64,000 nt of DNA from Halobacteria archaeon HArc-gm2 (lineage in GTDB: Archaea; Halobacteriota; Halobacteria; Halobacteriales; Haloarculaceae), in contig JAOPKE010000001.1 in assembly GCA_025517465.1 (NCBI GenBank), forward strand, positions 682,001-746,000, in the 5' to 3' direction. Both the position numbers and the translations under genes were made by a program. Within the stretch, counting starts at the first letter, position 1. Every line of letters begins with the position of its first letter. Below are positions 8,713 to 17,565 of the stretch, piece by piece. The notes beneath the pieces were generated by a model, which saw nothing but the letters and a program-made list of their open reading frames with translations, made no database searches and had not been told where the DNA came from.

Positions 8713-9792
8713 TCACTCGTACTCGACGTCGTCGATAGTGATGGACTCGGCCTCTATCTCCTCGAGGATGGCGCCCCAGCCCCCGACGTCGACGACGTCC
8801 GATCCCGTGTCCACGGTGAGCGACACGCGGCCCGCGAGGTGCGAGAGCGGCAGTTGCTGGTCGTACTCGGTGGGGTCGCCGGAGTAGGTCACGTCCGTGA
8901 CGACGCCGTGAATTTCGGTGGGATCGTTCGTCTCCATCTCGTAGCCCTGGACCGTCACCTCGACGGTCGCCCCCTCGTTCAGCAGTGTCTCCAGGTCGCG
9001 GACGGCGTACCGGATGTCGACGTACGTCGTGGGCGTGTCGGCCGTCCGCGCGGTGTAGATGGTCTCCCAGCTCTCCCAGAGCGCGGTGAGGAAGAACCAG
9101 TGAAAGACGAAGGTGTAGGTTCGGTCGCTCACGAGGACGCCGTACTCGTTGGTCGAGCGCTGGTTCGGCGCGAAACTCGTCGACGTCCGGTCGACGATGA
9201 CGACGAACGGCGAGGGCAGGTTCCGGTACCGGGCCTCGGTACAGACCCCTTCGAGTTCGGACTCGTCCGGCAGGTCCGCCTTCCCCTCGTCGCTCCAGAG
9301 GCTGATCTTGACGGTGACACCCCGCTCGTGGGCGGCGGCCAGTTCCTCGGCCATCGACCGGAACTGGTCAACGTGGCCCGCGAACTGTATCTGCGTCTCC
9401 GCGTCGCCGACGAGCGTCTTCGCGCGGTTCATCACCGTGTCGAAGCGCTTGACGATGCTCACCTCGTGTTCCGTGACGGCCGGTTCGTTCCACCGCTCTT
9501 CGATCTCCTCGGCCGCGTCGAGGTACTCACTGGACCGCGACCGGAGGTCCTCGAGGACGACGCTCGGGTCGTGGGCCCGGGCCGTCAGGCTGTCCTGCTG
9601 GTACGTCTCGACGTAGCCCTTCGCCTCCAGGTCCCGCAGGACGTCGTAGATCCGGGGGTCGGGGACGTCGCACGCGTCGGCGACGTCGGTCGCCGAGGCG
9701 TTCCCCAGTGCGAGGAGCGTCACGTACGCCTCGGACTGATAGGGCGAGAGCCCCGCGTCTTCGAGGATCTGAATCAGTTCGCTGTCCTTCAT
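8713..9792 (-). CDS. TrmB-family transcriptional regulator
   Basis: 359 residues from the ATG at 9792. An in-frame upstream start at 9876 would add a 28-residue basic leader with no family likeness, so I reject it. The winged helix is at about residues 3-70 (DAGLSPYQSEAYVTLLALG, then DPRIYDVLRDLEAKG), followed by a coiled-coil linker and a TrmB-type C-terminal effector domain. It converges on the Gfo/Idh/MocA gene and is divergent from gfcR across a 640-base gap. Its targets are unknown, and sugar sensing is inferred from family and position. Confidence 0.85.
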   Translation of the reverse strand: MKDSELIQILEDAGLSPYQSEAYVTLLALGNASATDVADACDVPDPRIYDVLRDLEAKGYVETYQQDSLTARAHDPSVVLEDLRSRSSEYLDAAEEIEERWNEPAVTEHEVSIVKRFDTVMNRAKTLVGDAETQIQFAGHVDQFRSMAEELAAAHERGVTVKISLWSDEGKADLPDESELEGVCTEARYRNLPSPFVVIVDRTSTSFAPNQRSTNEYGVLVSDRTYTFVFHWFFLTALWESWETIYTARTADTPTTYVDIRYAVRDLETLLNEGATVEVTVQGYEMETNDPTEIHGVVTDVTYSGDPTEYDQQLPLSHLAGRVSLTVDTGSDVVDVGGWGAILEEIEAESITIDDVEYE

Positions 9793-10432
9793 CGGTTCGT
9801 GCTCGCTGGTCCGCGCCCTCCCGGTGAGCTTCGACCCGGGTTCGGGGCGTTCGCCGGATGTTCTCCCGCTGCGCACTCACGTCTGCGGTGTGGCCGTTCG
9901 CGTCGCGACCGCTGCGCCGACGTCCACGAATCAGCGCCGGCCGTCCCGTGCACCGATTCCCCTGTCAGATCCAACCGTTCCCAGTCCATACAGCACCCAC
10001 TACACCTGCGAGTAAAAACGTTGACGGCAGCGAGCGTTCAGTCGCGCTGGCCTGCCCAGTCGGTGACCGGTAGACTCTGTCGGTAGATAATTGCAGCACG
10101 AACCCTCTCGGCCTGGGACAGGAGTGGCGCAGTCGTCGAGACACCGACGGGGAATGATAGGACCATGGCAGTGTAAACTGCGCTGTTCCCCGCCGGTTCA
10201 CGACTCGTGGCCGGGCGTGGCGTTTCACGCGGCAGTGGGTGGCAGTGGCGCTTGTTCGAATCGACGTCCGGTGACGACGTCGTCGGACACGACCCAGCCA
10301 CGTTAGTGTACCACCACACGAAGTAAATAGGTGCCGATATATTACAAATTTGTCATTGGGGAACGAAGGTTCGATTTCGCGATCGATTGCACTGGCTATT
10401 AATCCCTCCCCCGCCCAGATACCCCTAGGACC
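9793..10432. other. Intergenic region between TrmB-family gene and gfcR
   Basis: 640 bases without a convincing gene; short frames here lack recognisable domains and sensible starts. The right third (10310-10400) becomes AT-rich and holds a perfect 10-bp palindrome ACAAATTTGT at 10344-10353, about 80 bases before the gfcR ATG. A TATA-like CTATTAAT lies about 40 bases before that ATG. The palindrome may be an operator of gfcR; this is inference. Confidence 0.5.
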
Positions 10433-11065
10433 ATGAAAAACATCGACGACCTCATCGAGGGCGCGGCCGAGCTGGCCGAGCGCGGCCTCTCGAAGGGCGA
10501 GATCGCGGACGAACTGAACGTCTCGCGCGAGACGGCGAGCTGGCTCGTCGAGCGAAGCGACACGGGCGCGGAACCAGTCGTCGAACCCACGAGTGGCCCC
10601 CACGACATCCACGTCGACTGGAGCGCCATCGGTCGCGACAGCAAGCGTCTCTCCCACCTCGGTGCGGCGATGGCCGACCTCCTCTCCAAGGAGGGCGAGG
10701 ACGTCGACCTCACCATCGGTATCGAGAAGGCGGGCGCCCCGCTGGCGACGACCGTCGCCCGCGAGCTCGAAACCGACCTGGGGACCTACGCGCCCACCAA
10801 GCACCAGTGGGACGACGAGAAGGACCAGGGCCTCGACGGATCCTTCTCCCGGAACTTCGCCCAGATCCGCGACCGCGACTGCTACGTCGTCGACGACACC
10901 ATCACCAGCGGAACGACCATGACGGAGACAGTCGAAGCAATCCGCGAGCAGGGCGGTAACCCGGTCGCCTGCGTCGTCCTCGCGGACAAGCGCGGCGTCG
11001 GTGACATCGCCGACGTGCCTGTCTACTCTCTGCTGCAGGTTATTCGGGTCGGGAGTGAGGAGTAG
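10433..11065 (+). CDS. gfcR: Sugar-catabolism regulator GfcR (HTH plus phosphoribosyltransferase-like domain)
   Basis: 210 residues. A short helix-turn-helix (about residues 1-45, GLSKGEIADELNVSRETASW) precedes a type I phosphoribosyltransferase-like domain with the PRPP loop VVDDTITSGTT near residue 160. This architecture matches GfcR, described in Haloferax volcanii as an activator of glucose and fructose degradation genes and proposed to sense a sugar-phosphate intermediate through the PRT fold. The window also carries kdgK and pyk, plausible members of such a regulon. A hairpin starts right at the stop codon. An older annotation for this family is orotate PRT-like protein. Confidence 0.88.
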   Translation: MKNIDDLIEGAAELAERGLSKGEIADELNVSRETASWLVERSDTGAEPVVEPTSGPHDIHVDWSAIGRDSKRLSHLGAAMADLLSKEGEDVDLTIGIEKAGAPLATTVARELETDLGTYAPTKHQWDDEKDQGLDGSFSRNFAQIRDRDCYVVDDTITSGTTMTETVEAIREQGGNPVACVVLADKRGVGDIADVPVYSLLQVIRVGSEE

Positions 11066-11102
11066 GGAGACGCCAGGCGAGCGTAGCGAGCCTGGGGTCT
11101 CC
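11066..11102 (+). terminator. Strong hairpin at the end of gfcR
   Basis: GGAGAC/GTCTCC and CCAGGC/GCCTGG form a 12-bp stem with one G-G mismatch, closed by the 11-base loop GAGCGTAGCGA. It begins at the base after the gfcR stop codon. There is no T tract, so classical termination is uncertain. The loop belongs to the hairpin family seen elsewhere in the window. Confidence 0.6.
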
Positions 11103-11286
11103 GTAAATGCGAACGGCGAACGAAGTGACCCGTGAGCAGGAAGGTCTGCTCCTCACTTCGTTCGTCCCGGACCTTCTTGACATCGAACGGGGAACGAAGT
11201 GACCCGTGAGCAGCGGACTTCTTTGAGACCGAGCGGCGACCGCAGTGAGCCGAGCAGGAAGGTCCGGGACTGATTTTCGCGACTGA
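11103..11286. repeat. Cluster of short hairpins with conserved 11-nt loops
   Basis: Between the convergent gfcR and M24 genes. Clear copies are ACGGG-GAACGAAGTGA-CCCGT at 11187-11207 and CGGC-GACCGCAGTGA-GCCG at 11234-11252, with a weaker copy near 11114-11132 whose CGG/CCG stem has a C-C mismatch. The loops fit GANCGNAGYGA, while the stems differ yet remain self-complementary. No gene is visible in this stretch. Confidence 0.6.
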
Positions 11287-12369
11287 CTACAGTTCTAGCG
11301 GCAGGTGCCGCTCGATTTCGAGGTCGTACCCGACGGCGGACACCTCGGTGGTGGGCCAGTCGCCGGTGACCGACATGGGTTCGACGGCCTCCGCCGTGAC
11401 GAGATGGAGGTCCTCGCTCTTGGCGCCCTGAACGGTCGGGTTCCAGGCGTAGGCCATCGGAAGGTCGACCGGGGCGTCGTTTTCGGGAGTGGCGATCCAC
11501 TCCCGGCCGGCGAAGCCCGCCGCGCCGCCCTGGTGGTGGTTCTCCCACTCGCCCTCCCACCCGAGGGTCGCGTAGGCGTCCTGGATTGCTTCGAACACGT
11601 CGCCCGCGGTGCCGCCGTCACGGCCCACCTCGCGCGTCGCCGCCAGCGCCGTCGCCTCGACGCGCATCGCGTCGTGGGTTCGCTCTTCGAGCCAGTCCGG
11701 CGGGTCGAAGGTCACGGTCCGGCTACAGCTGGTGAACAGGCCGTCCCGCTCCGCCGTCACCGAGAGCAGGGCGTAGTCGCCGAGTTCGGCGTCGGTCGAG
11801 GTGTAGTGCCGGTAGGACTGGGCGCGTTCGCCGCTGCCCACGAGCGCGACGGGGACGGAGATCCCCTGCGCTTCGAGTTCCCGCCGGAGTTCGGCCGTGA
11901 CGCCGAGTTCGGTGTCGTCGGCGGACGTCTCTCTCGCGACGGCCTCGATGGCCGCCGCGACGTCGCGGGCGAGCTTCTGGTAGGTGGCGACCTGGCCTTC
12001 GGTGAGTGGCTGGCGGAGCGTCGATGCGTCGACGGATTCCATCCCGGGGACGTCGAAGTCCGCCGCTGCCGGCTCCGGGCTGAACGCTGTGAGGGCCTCC
12101 CCCAGCGACTGGTCGTACCACTGGAACGTCTCGATAGCCACGTCCCCGGCGAGTTCTTCGTCCCGGAGGCGGCCGGCCTCGATGTTGTCCGTGACGACCG
12201 TGACTCCGTCACCGTCGTAGCCCGCGGCGGCGACGCCCACGTCGCCGCTTCGATCGACGACGTTGTCGCCGCCATCGGTGAGCCACGCGAAGGAGTTCGG
12301 CCGGGCGAACCAGACCGCTTCGAGGTCGTTGGCGTCGAGATACGAGTCGAGGCGCTCCTGGAGTGTCAT
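11287..12369 (-). CDS. M24 (pita-bread) family protein with degenerate metal site
   Basis: 360 residues. An N-terminal creatinase-like domain (about 1-120) precedes a C-terminal M24 fold. Aligning the motifs by eye, the two Asp ligands of the di-metal site are replaced by Ser (about residues 203 and 214, inside SVTAERDGLF and TSCSRT). The first Glu is Asn310 (WNPT), while His278/279 (NHHQGG) and Glu319 (KSED) remain. It is therefore unlikely to be a normal metallo-aminopeptidase. A metal-independent hydrolase such as a creatinase-like enzyme, or a non-catalytic protein, is possible. It lies 63 bases downstream of a Gfo/Idh/MocA gene on the same strand. Confidence 0.75.
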   Translation of the reverse strand: MTLQERLDSYLDANDLEAVWFARPNSFAWLTDGGDNVVDRSGDVGVAAAGYDGDGVTVVTDNIEAGRLRDEELAGDVAIETFQWYDQSLGEALTAFSPEPAAADFDVPGMESVDASTLRQPLTEGQVATYQKLARDVAAAIEAVARETSADDTELGVTAELRRELEAQGISVPVALVGSGERAQSYRHYTSTDAELGDYALLSVTAERDGLFTSCSRTVTFDPPDWLEERTHDAMRVEATALAATREVGRDGGTAGDVFEAIQDAYATLGWEGEWENHHQGGAAGFAGREWIATPENDAPVDLPMAYAWNPTVQGAKSEDLHLVTAEAVEPMSVTGDWPTTEVSAVGYDLEIERHLPLEL

Positions 12370-12432
12370 ATCGACTGTGGCGCCGCCAGTCGCTTAAAAC
12401 CGCCCGAGGTTACGGTTGGACCGTCGCCTGAC

Positions 12433-13584
12433 TCACTCGACCGTGACCCACTCGCCGTGCTCGTCGCTCCGCTCGACGGCGTCGAGCACGCGCTGGGCCG
12501 CGAGGCCGTCCTGGAAACTCGGCTCGTAGTCGGTGCCGTCCCGGACGGCCGAGAGGAATTCGTAGTTCTCGTGGACGAAGGTGTGCTCCCAGCCGATGAC
12601 GTGACCCGGGGGCCACCAGTGCTCGAGGTAGGGGTCGTCGGGGTCGGTGACGAGGACGCGCTCGAAGCCGCGGCTCCCCTCGCGCACGACCTGGAGTTCG
12701 TTCAGCCGTTCGAGGTCGAACTTCAGGCTCCCCTTCGAGCCCTCTATCTCGATCGTGTGGGCGTTGTCGTGGCCGTTGGCGAACCGCGAGGCCTCCAGCG
12801 TTCCCATCGCGCCGCTCTCGAACTCGACCTGGGCGGTGTAGGCGTCGTCGACGGTCACCTCGCGCGTCTCGACGGCGTCGTCGCTGCCGGACCCCTCCAG
12901 AGTTCCGCCGTCCTCCCCCGGCACCGGTCGCTCGTCCACGAACGTCTTCAGGTGGCCGCTGAGTCGATCGATATCGCCCGCTACGTCGCCCAGCAGGAAG
13001 TGCGCCAGGTCGATGGTGTGAGCGCCAAGGTCGCCAAGCGCGCCGCTGCCGGCCATCTCCTCGTCGTTGCGCCAGCTCCAGGGCGCCGTCGGGTCGACGA
13101 GCCAGTCCTGGAGGTATCGCCCGCGGAAGTGGTGTATCTCGCCGAGTTCGCCGTCGTCGATCAGGTTCTTCGCGTACTGGATCGCCGGGACGAAGCGGTA
13201 GTTGAATGCAATTCCCGCCGTGACGTCTGCCGACTCGGCGGCGTCGGCCATCTCCTCGGCGCCCTCTAGCGTCGGCGCGAGCGGTTTCTCGCAGAACACC
13301 GGCGTGCCGGCTTCCAGCGCCGCGATGGAGGGTTCCCGGTGGACGTGGTTCGGCCCGAGGTTGTAGAAGACGTCCACTTCGTCGACGACGTCGCGCCAGT
13401 CGGTCGCGGTACGGTCGAAGCCGAGTTGCTCGGCGGCGTCCGCGAGGGCCTCCTCGTCGCGGCCGACGACGACGTCGCGATTCGTCTCCGGCGCGTCGGG
13501 GAAGAACATCGGCAGGCGGTCGAGCGCGTTCGAGTGTGCCTTGCCCATGAAGCGGTATCCGAGAATACCGACATCGAGTGTCAT
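12433..13584 (-). CDS. Gfo/Idh/MocA family oxidoreductase
   Basis: 383 residues. The Rossmann segment GILGYRFMGKAH is at residues 6-17, CEKPLA near residue 98 carries the catalytic Lys, and GALGDLGAHTIDLAHF contains the conserved Asp/His of the substrate domain. It is longer than the family member at 7564 and belongs to a different subgroup, close to enzymes acting on sugars or inositol. With the isomerase/epimerase at 14481 it could form a sugar-oxidation route; this is inferred from neighbourhood only. Confidence 0.87.
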   Translation of the reverse strand: MTLDVGILGYRFMGKAHSNALDRLPMFFPDAPETNRDVVVGRDEEALADAAEQLGFDRTATDWRDVVDEVDVFYNLGPNHVHREPSIAALEAGTPVFCEKPLAPTLEGAEEMADAAESADVTAGIAFNYRFVPAIQYAKNLIDDGELGEIHHFRGRYLQDWLVDPTAPWSWRNDEEMAGSGALGDLGAHTIDLAHFLLGDVAGDIDRLSGHLKTFVDERPVPGEDGGTLEGSGSDDAVETREVTVDDAYTAQVEFESGAMGTLEASRFANGHDNAHTIEIEGSKGSLKFDLERLNELQVVREGSRGFERVLVTDPDDPYLEHWWPPGHVIGWEHTFVHENYEFLSAVRDGTDYEPSFQDGLAAQRVLDAVERSDEHGEWVTVE

Positions 13585-13653
13585 GGGTTACCTCTCGTAC
13601 GGTCAGGGAATAACTCTCATGGTCGCGGAACCTCGTGAGCCGAGGGTCCGGGA

Positions 13654-14376
13654 TCAGAGGAAGTCGTCGACGCCGATGCCGGTGTCGCCGTCACCGCCCC
13701 CGCTGTCCCCGCCGGGGAGCACCTCGGCGACGGCGGAGGCGAACGCGTTGAGCCCGCGGGTCTGGTACCAGACGGTGCCGGGCCCGGTGAAGTCGAAGAC
13801 GAGCCCCTCACCGCTCAACAGCGTCGACTTCATCCCGCCGGGTCGGTGGGCGTCGAACTCTACCGAGCCGTCCCAGGCCACGACGTTCTCGTTGTCGACG
13901 TGGTAGGACTCGCCGGCCTCGAGTTCGACCGTCTCCAGGCCGCCGAAGGCCTCGATGAAGACGTCGCCGGTCCCCTCCAGCGTCAGCGGCGTGATGCTGG
14001 CGCCAGCGAGCATCGACTTCAGTCCGCCGAACTCCGTCTCGATGTCGATGGCGGGGTCAGAGGCGAGCCAGGCGCCGTCGACGGCGTACAGCTTCTCGCC
14101 GTCGAGGTGGTGGTGCATGACGTCGCCAGGCGTCGGCGGCGCGAGCGTCACCTTGCCCGAGCCACCCGTCGCGGTGAACTCGTTGGCGAAGAAGGACTCG
14201 CCGCCCAGCATCGACTTCGCCGAGCTCAGGAGTCCGTCGTTGCTGGTCGTCGTGTCCATCGAGACGTTCGGGGAGTGGCTGGTCATCGCGCCGGGTTCGG
14301 CCAGTACCGTCTCACCGTCTTCGAGTTCTACGATCACGTGCGTGTACGCCGGCTGGTGCGTCAGTTCGAAATCCAT
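13654..14376 (-). CDS. AIM24/TIGR00266 family protein
   Basis: 240 residues from the ATG at 14376. The upstream in-frame start at 14400 is possible but adds 8 unconserved residues. The sequence is Gly-rich beta repeats (for example GPGTVWYQTRG near the C-terminus and LAEPGAMTSHS near the N-terminus), typical of the double beta-barrel AIM24 family. The C-terminal tail is Gly/Asp-rich. The biochemical role of the family is unknown. It is probably cytoplasmic, as no signal peptide is visible. Confidence 0.8.
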   Translation of the reverse strand: MDFELTHQPAYTHVIVELEDGETVLAEPGAMTSHSPNVSMDTTTSNDGLLSSAKSMLGGESFFANEFTATGGSGKVTLAPPTPGDVMHHHLDGEKLYAVDGAWLASDPAIDIETEFGGLKSMLAGASITPLTLEGTGDVFIEAFGGLETVELEAGESYHVDNENVVAWDGSVEFDAHRPGGMKSTLLSGEGLVFDFTGPGTVWYQTRGLNAFASAVAEVLPGGDSGGGDGDTGIGVDDFL

Positions 14377-14480
14377 GGTATCACTGGGTGTCTCACCCAC
14401 CCGACGCTCCCTTGTCCGCCTTGTGTAATAAGATTGTGTAGCGAAACGAGATTCCGGTCCGCGTTCGTCCCTGCGCCTGC

Positions 14481-15446
14481 CTACGCCCAGTACGCGTCGC
14501 CGGGCTGGGTCGAGAAGACGACGCGTTTGAGCAGGTCGACGCCCTTCTCCAGGCCCTCACGGCCGGACGTGAGCGAGTCTTCGTGTTCGATAGACAGCGC
14601 GCCGTCGTACCCCACCATCCGCAGCGTGGAGACGACGTCCCGCCAGTGGTCCTCGCCGTGGCCGTAGCCGACGGAGCGGAACAGCCAGGACCGGTTCGGT
14701 TCGTCCGTGTACGGCGCCGTGTCGAGGACGCCCTTCTCGCGGGCCTGCTCCTCGTACACCTTGGTGTCCTTGGCGTGGAAGTGGTGGATGGCGTCTTCCT
14801 CGCCGAGCAGGCGGATGGCGTCGGTGATGGAGATGCCCTGCCAGTAGAGGTGCGAGGGGTCGAAGTTGGCCCCGATGTACTCGTTGGTCGCCTCGCGCAG
14901 GCGGAGCAACCCGTGAGGCTCGTAGACGAGCATGTTCGGATGCATCTCCAGGCCGACCTTCACGTCGTGGTCGGCGGCGTGGTCGGCGGCGTCGCTCCAG
15001 TAGTCGGTGGCGACGTCCCACTGGTACTCGAGCGCGTCGCCGTGTTCGGGTGGCCACGGCGCGGTGATCCAGTTTGGAACGTCACCGGCCTCGCTACCCG
15101 CTGGCAGGCCGGAGAACGTCGTGACTGCGTCGACGCCGAGCTGACCGGCCAGTTCGATGGCCTCGCGGAGTTCCGTGTCGGCCCGGGCCGCTCGCTCTTC
15201 GTCGGGATGGAGCGGGTTGTTGTGCGTCGCGAGTGCGCTGACGTACATGTCGTGTTCGTCGAGCAGCGCCTGCAACTCGGCCTGTTTCTCCTCGTTATCG
15301 AGGTACTCCTCGCGTTTCAGGTGGTCGTCGCCGGTGAACCCACCGCAGGCGAGTTCGACCGCCTCGACGCCGATGCCGTCGAGATATTCGAGTGCGTCTT
15401 CGAGGGACTGGTCACCCAGCGGAACCGTGAGTACGCCTACCTCCAT
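14481..15446 (-). CDS. Sugar phosphate isomerase/epimerase (xylose isomerase-like TIM barrel)
   Basis: 321 residues from ATG at 15446; a GTG at 15452 would add two residues. It fits the AP-endonuclease-2/xylose-isomerase-like barrel. Likely metal ligands are Glu in VGLEMHP, Asp and His in NFDPSHL, His in FHAKD and the late Glu in LSIEHED. It shares strand with the Gfo/Idh/MocA gene at 12433, a frequent partnership in sugar or inositol catabolism. The substrate is unknown. Confidence 0.88.
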   Translation of the reverse strand: MEVGVLTVPLGDQSLEDALEYLDGIGVEAVELACGGFTGDDHLKREEYLDNEEKQAELQALLDEHDMYVSALATHNNPLHPDEERAARADTELREAIELAGQLGVDAVTTFSGLPAGSEAGDVPNWITAPWPPEHGDALEYQWDVATDYWSDAADHAADHDVKVGLEMHPNMLVYEPHGLLRLREATNEYIGANFDPSHLYWQGISITDAIRLLGEEDAIHHFHAKDTKVYEEQAREKGVLDTAPYTDEPNRSWLFRSVGYGHGEDHWRDVVSTLRMVGYDGALSIEHEDSLTSGREGLEKGVDLLKRVVFSTQPGDAYWA

Positions 15447-15496
15447 ACTCACAGTTGCGACAGGTGGCGATATAAAAATAGGGGCGCCGACGGGCG

Positions 15497-16972
15497 CTAC
15501 TCCTCCGTCTCGTACTGCTCGAACAGCGCCGACAGCTGTTTCGACCGCATCGTCAGCATCTTCACGTTGACGTACATCTCGCCGAGCGCGAGGTTCTGTT
15601 CCTCGGCGATGGCAGCGACGTGTTCGGCCGCTTCGACGTTGTCCTGGGACGTCTTCGCCACGTCGTCTGCGATCGAGGCCACCTCTTCGGAGGACGCGGC
15701 CTGGTCGTCGGTCGCGTTGCTGATCTCCTTGACGCCGCTGGAGGTCTCCTGGACGTGTTCCATGATGGACTCCAGCGCCTCGACGCTCTCGGAGACGGTC
15801 TCGCGGCCGTGTTCGACGGAGCCCTGCATGTCCTGTATCTCCGCCACTGCGTCGTCGGTCTGGTCCTGTATCTCCGCGATGAGACTCTCGATCTGGTTGG
15901 TCGCGCCCTTCGTCTCCTCGGCGAGGGACTTCACCTCGTCCGCGACGACGCCGAACCCGTTGTTGTTCGCGCCATTGGAGGCGTGTGCCGCCTCGATCGA
16001 CGCGTTGAGCGCGAGGATGTTCGTCTGTTCGGCGATGTTGTCGATGAGGTCGACGATGTGACCGACCTCGTCCATCTGCTCGTTCAGTTCCTCGACCGTC
16101 TCGACGACCGTCTCGGTCTGCTCCGAGGAGTCGACCATCGCCTCGTGGGCCTCGCGGCCCGCCTCGATCCCCTCGACGGTCCGACGTTCCGTCTTGTCGG
16201 CCATCTCCGAGACCTCGTTGCTGGAGGCGGCGATCTCCTCGATCGTCGCGGACATCTCGGACATCTCGTTGCTGATCTGGGAGATCTGATCGTGTTGTTC
16301 GTGGAAGACGTCTGCGATCTCCTGGATGTTGCCGGCCACGCGCTCGCTGGCGTCTTTGACCGCCTCCGTCGCGGTCGTGACCTGTTCGCTGGACCCGGCG
16401 ACCTCCTCTGAGAACCCCTCCGCAGTCTCGATGGTCTGTTCGAAGGCGTCGGCCATCTCGTTGAACCCCTCGGAGAGTTGCGCGAGCGCCTCCGAAGGGA
16501 TCTCGACCGACATGCGACGGGTCAGGTCCCCTTCGCCAGCGGCGTCGACCACCTGGGCCGCCTCGGACAGGTAGTCGTCTATCTCCGCCATCGACGTGCC
16601 GTCTGCCGCCGCGAGGCCACCGTCGGTCGAAACGGCAGTCGGTGACGGTGAGGCAGGGGTGGCCTCGCGCGCGGCGCGAAGGTCAGACTCCACCGTTTCG
16701 AGTTCGGATCGGAGGTCTGCCGCCTCGGTTCGTGCGTCGTCTCGCTCTTCACGCACGCGTGCGAGTTCGGACTCCATAGAAGACGTCCGTCGAGTGAGAC
16801 TCCGGAGCGAATACGCGCCACCAGCGACCGCGGCGAGGAGCCCCGCACCCACCAGTGCGACCCGGGTCCCTGGCGGCGCTACGGCCACGACGACGAGCTG
16901 GTACAGCCCGTGGACGAACTGGCCACCGACCGCGACGGCGATCAGACGTTGGAGAGGATTTCTGAGTGTCAT
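15497..16972 (-). CDS. Halobacterial transducer (methyl-accepting chemotaxis protein), Htr
   Basis: 491 residues. Two membrane spans near the N-terminus (about residues 9-50) have almost no external loop, so ligand sensing must be membrane-embedded, cytoplasmic or through a partner. A HAMP-like segment (GDLTRRMSVE near 150) leads to a long coiled coil. The full signalling tip is present (NILALNASIEAAHAS, then GFGVVADEVKSLAEET) with flanking Glu/Gln-rich methylation helices. It should couple to CheA/CheW. It sits next to the sugar genes, so a sugar or energy taxis role is plausible but not shown. Confidence 0.9.
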   Translation of the reverse strand: MTLRNPLQRLIAVAVGGQFVHGLYQLVVVAVAPPGTRVALVGAGLLAAVAGGAYSLRSLTRRTSSMESELARVREERDDARTEAADLRSELETVESDLRAAREATPASPSPTAVSTDGGLAAADGTSMAEIDDYLSEAAQVVDAAGEGDLTRRMSVEIPSEALAQLSEGFNEMADAFEQTIETAEGFSEEVAGSSEQVTTATEAVKDASERVAGNIQEIADVFHEQHDQISQISNEMSEMSATIEEIAASSNEVSEMADKTERRTVEGIEAGREAHEAMVDSSEQTETVVETVEELNEQMDEVGHIVDLIDNIAEQTNILALNASIEAAHASNGANNNGFGVVADEVKSLAEETKGATNQIESLIAEIQDQTDDAVAEIQDMQGSVEHGRETVSESVEALESIMEHVQETSSGVKEISNATDDQAASSEEVASIADDVAKTSQDNVEAAEHVAAIAEEQNLALGEMYVNVKMLTMRSKQLSALFEQYETEE

Positions 16973-16997
16973 CGGTGAAATTTGGTAAATAAACGCA

Positions 16998-17057
16998 CCC
17001 AGTATCGCTTAAATCTACCGCCGATCGGGGGCCGAAATTATTAAAATCGATACTGGG
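16998..17057. promoter_or_regulatory. Inverted repeat pair around the Htr gene promoter
   Basis: CCCAGTATCG at 16998-17007 and its exact reverse complement CGATACTGGG at 17048-17057 are 40 bases apart. The AT-rich CTTAAATCT between them could be the TATA element of the leftward Htr gene (start 16972). A transcription factor binding the two arms would enclose the promoter. Confidence 0.5.
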
Positions 17058-17565
17058 CTATCGGAATCTACCAGCATCAGGAAGTTCTCGCCGTCGAGAG
17101 AGTCGGGCTGTCCCGTTCGATTAACCAGTACGTAACTGGCATTCGTTCAGGTTGAACGAATCACCTCTGGACTGCAGTCGGCCAGTCTGCCCTGTACGGA
17201 CACAGTTTCAGCCTCGGTCTCGGTCTCAGCCTCCGTCTGGGTCTCGGTCCTGGTCCCGTCCCTTTTGCCGGCCCCGGTCCTGGTGCGGACAGTACACGGG
17301 CAACGGACTTCGTCCAGCCTTTCGTCCACGTCGAACCCGAGAGTCGTCGGTGGCCGCCATTCGTCCGCTTTCTCGGTGGTGTTCTTTCCAACCGGCTGGG
17401 AGGAAAGCAGTCGCAATCCGGTGAACAGACGGTGAACAAACGTTCGCTATAACTGAATTCCAACTGTCGACGCTCGAATCCCTCCGTGAAACGAATTGAG
17501 GCGGCTCGTCCGCCTACGTCTGGGCTTCCGCTAATGTTTTAGGACTCGCCTCTGCACTCTCGGGT
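17058..17565. other. Intergenic region before ppc with two inverted repeats and a low-complexity tract
   Basis: CCAGT-ACGTA-ACTGG (17125-17139) is followed at once by ATTCGTTCA-GGT-TGAACGAAT (17141-17161), a perfect 9-bp inverted repeat. Both look like protein-binding sites. From about 17205 to 17285 there is a GGTCTCGGTCTC-like low-complexity tract. Frames crossing it encode only Glu/Thr or Arg/Pro repeats, and I do not accept them as genes. Confidence 0.5.

Noticed and set aside
10254-10262. GTTCGAATC, similar to a tRNA T-loop
   Set aside because: Flanking bases do not pair into a T-stem and no acceptor, D or anticodon arms can be drawn.
17205-17463. Low-complexity frames on both strands encoding Glu/Thr or Arg/Pro repeats
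   Set aside because: No start context, no domain, and codon pattern unlike the neighbours; treated as a non-coding repeat tract.
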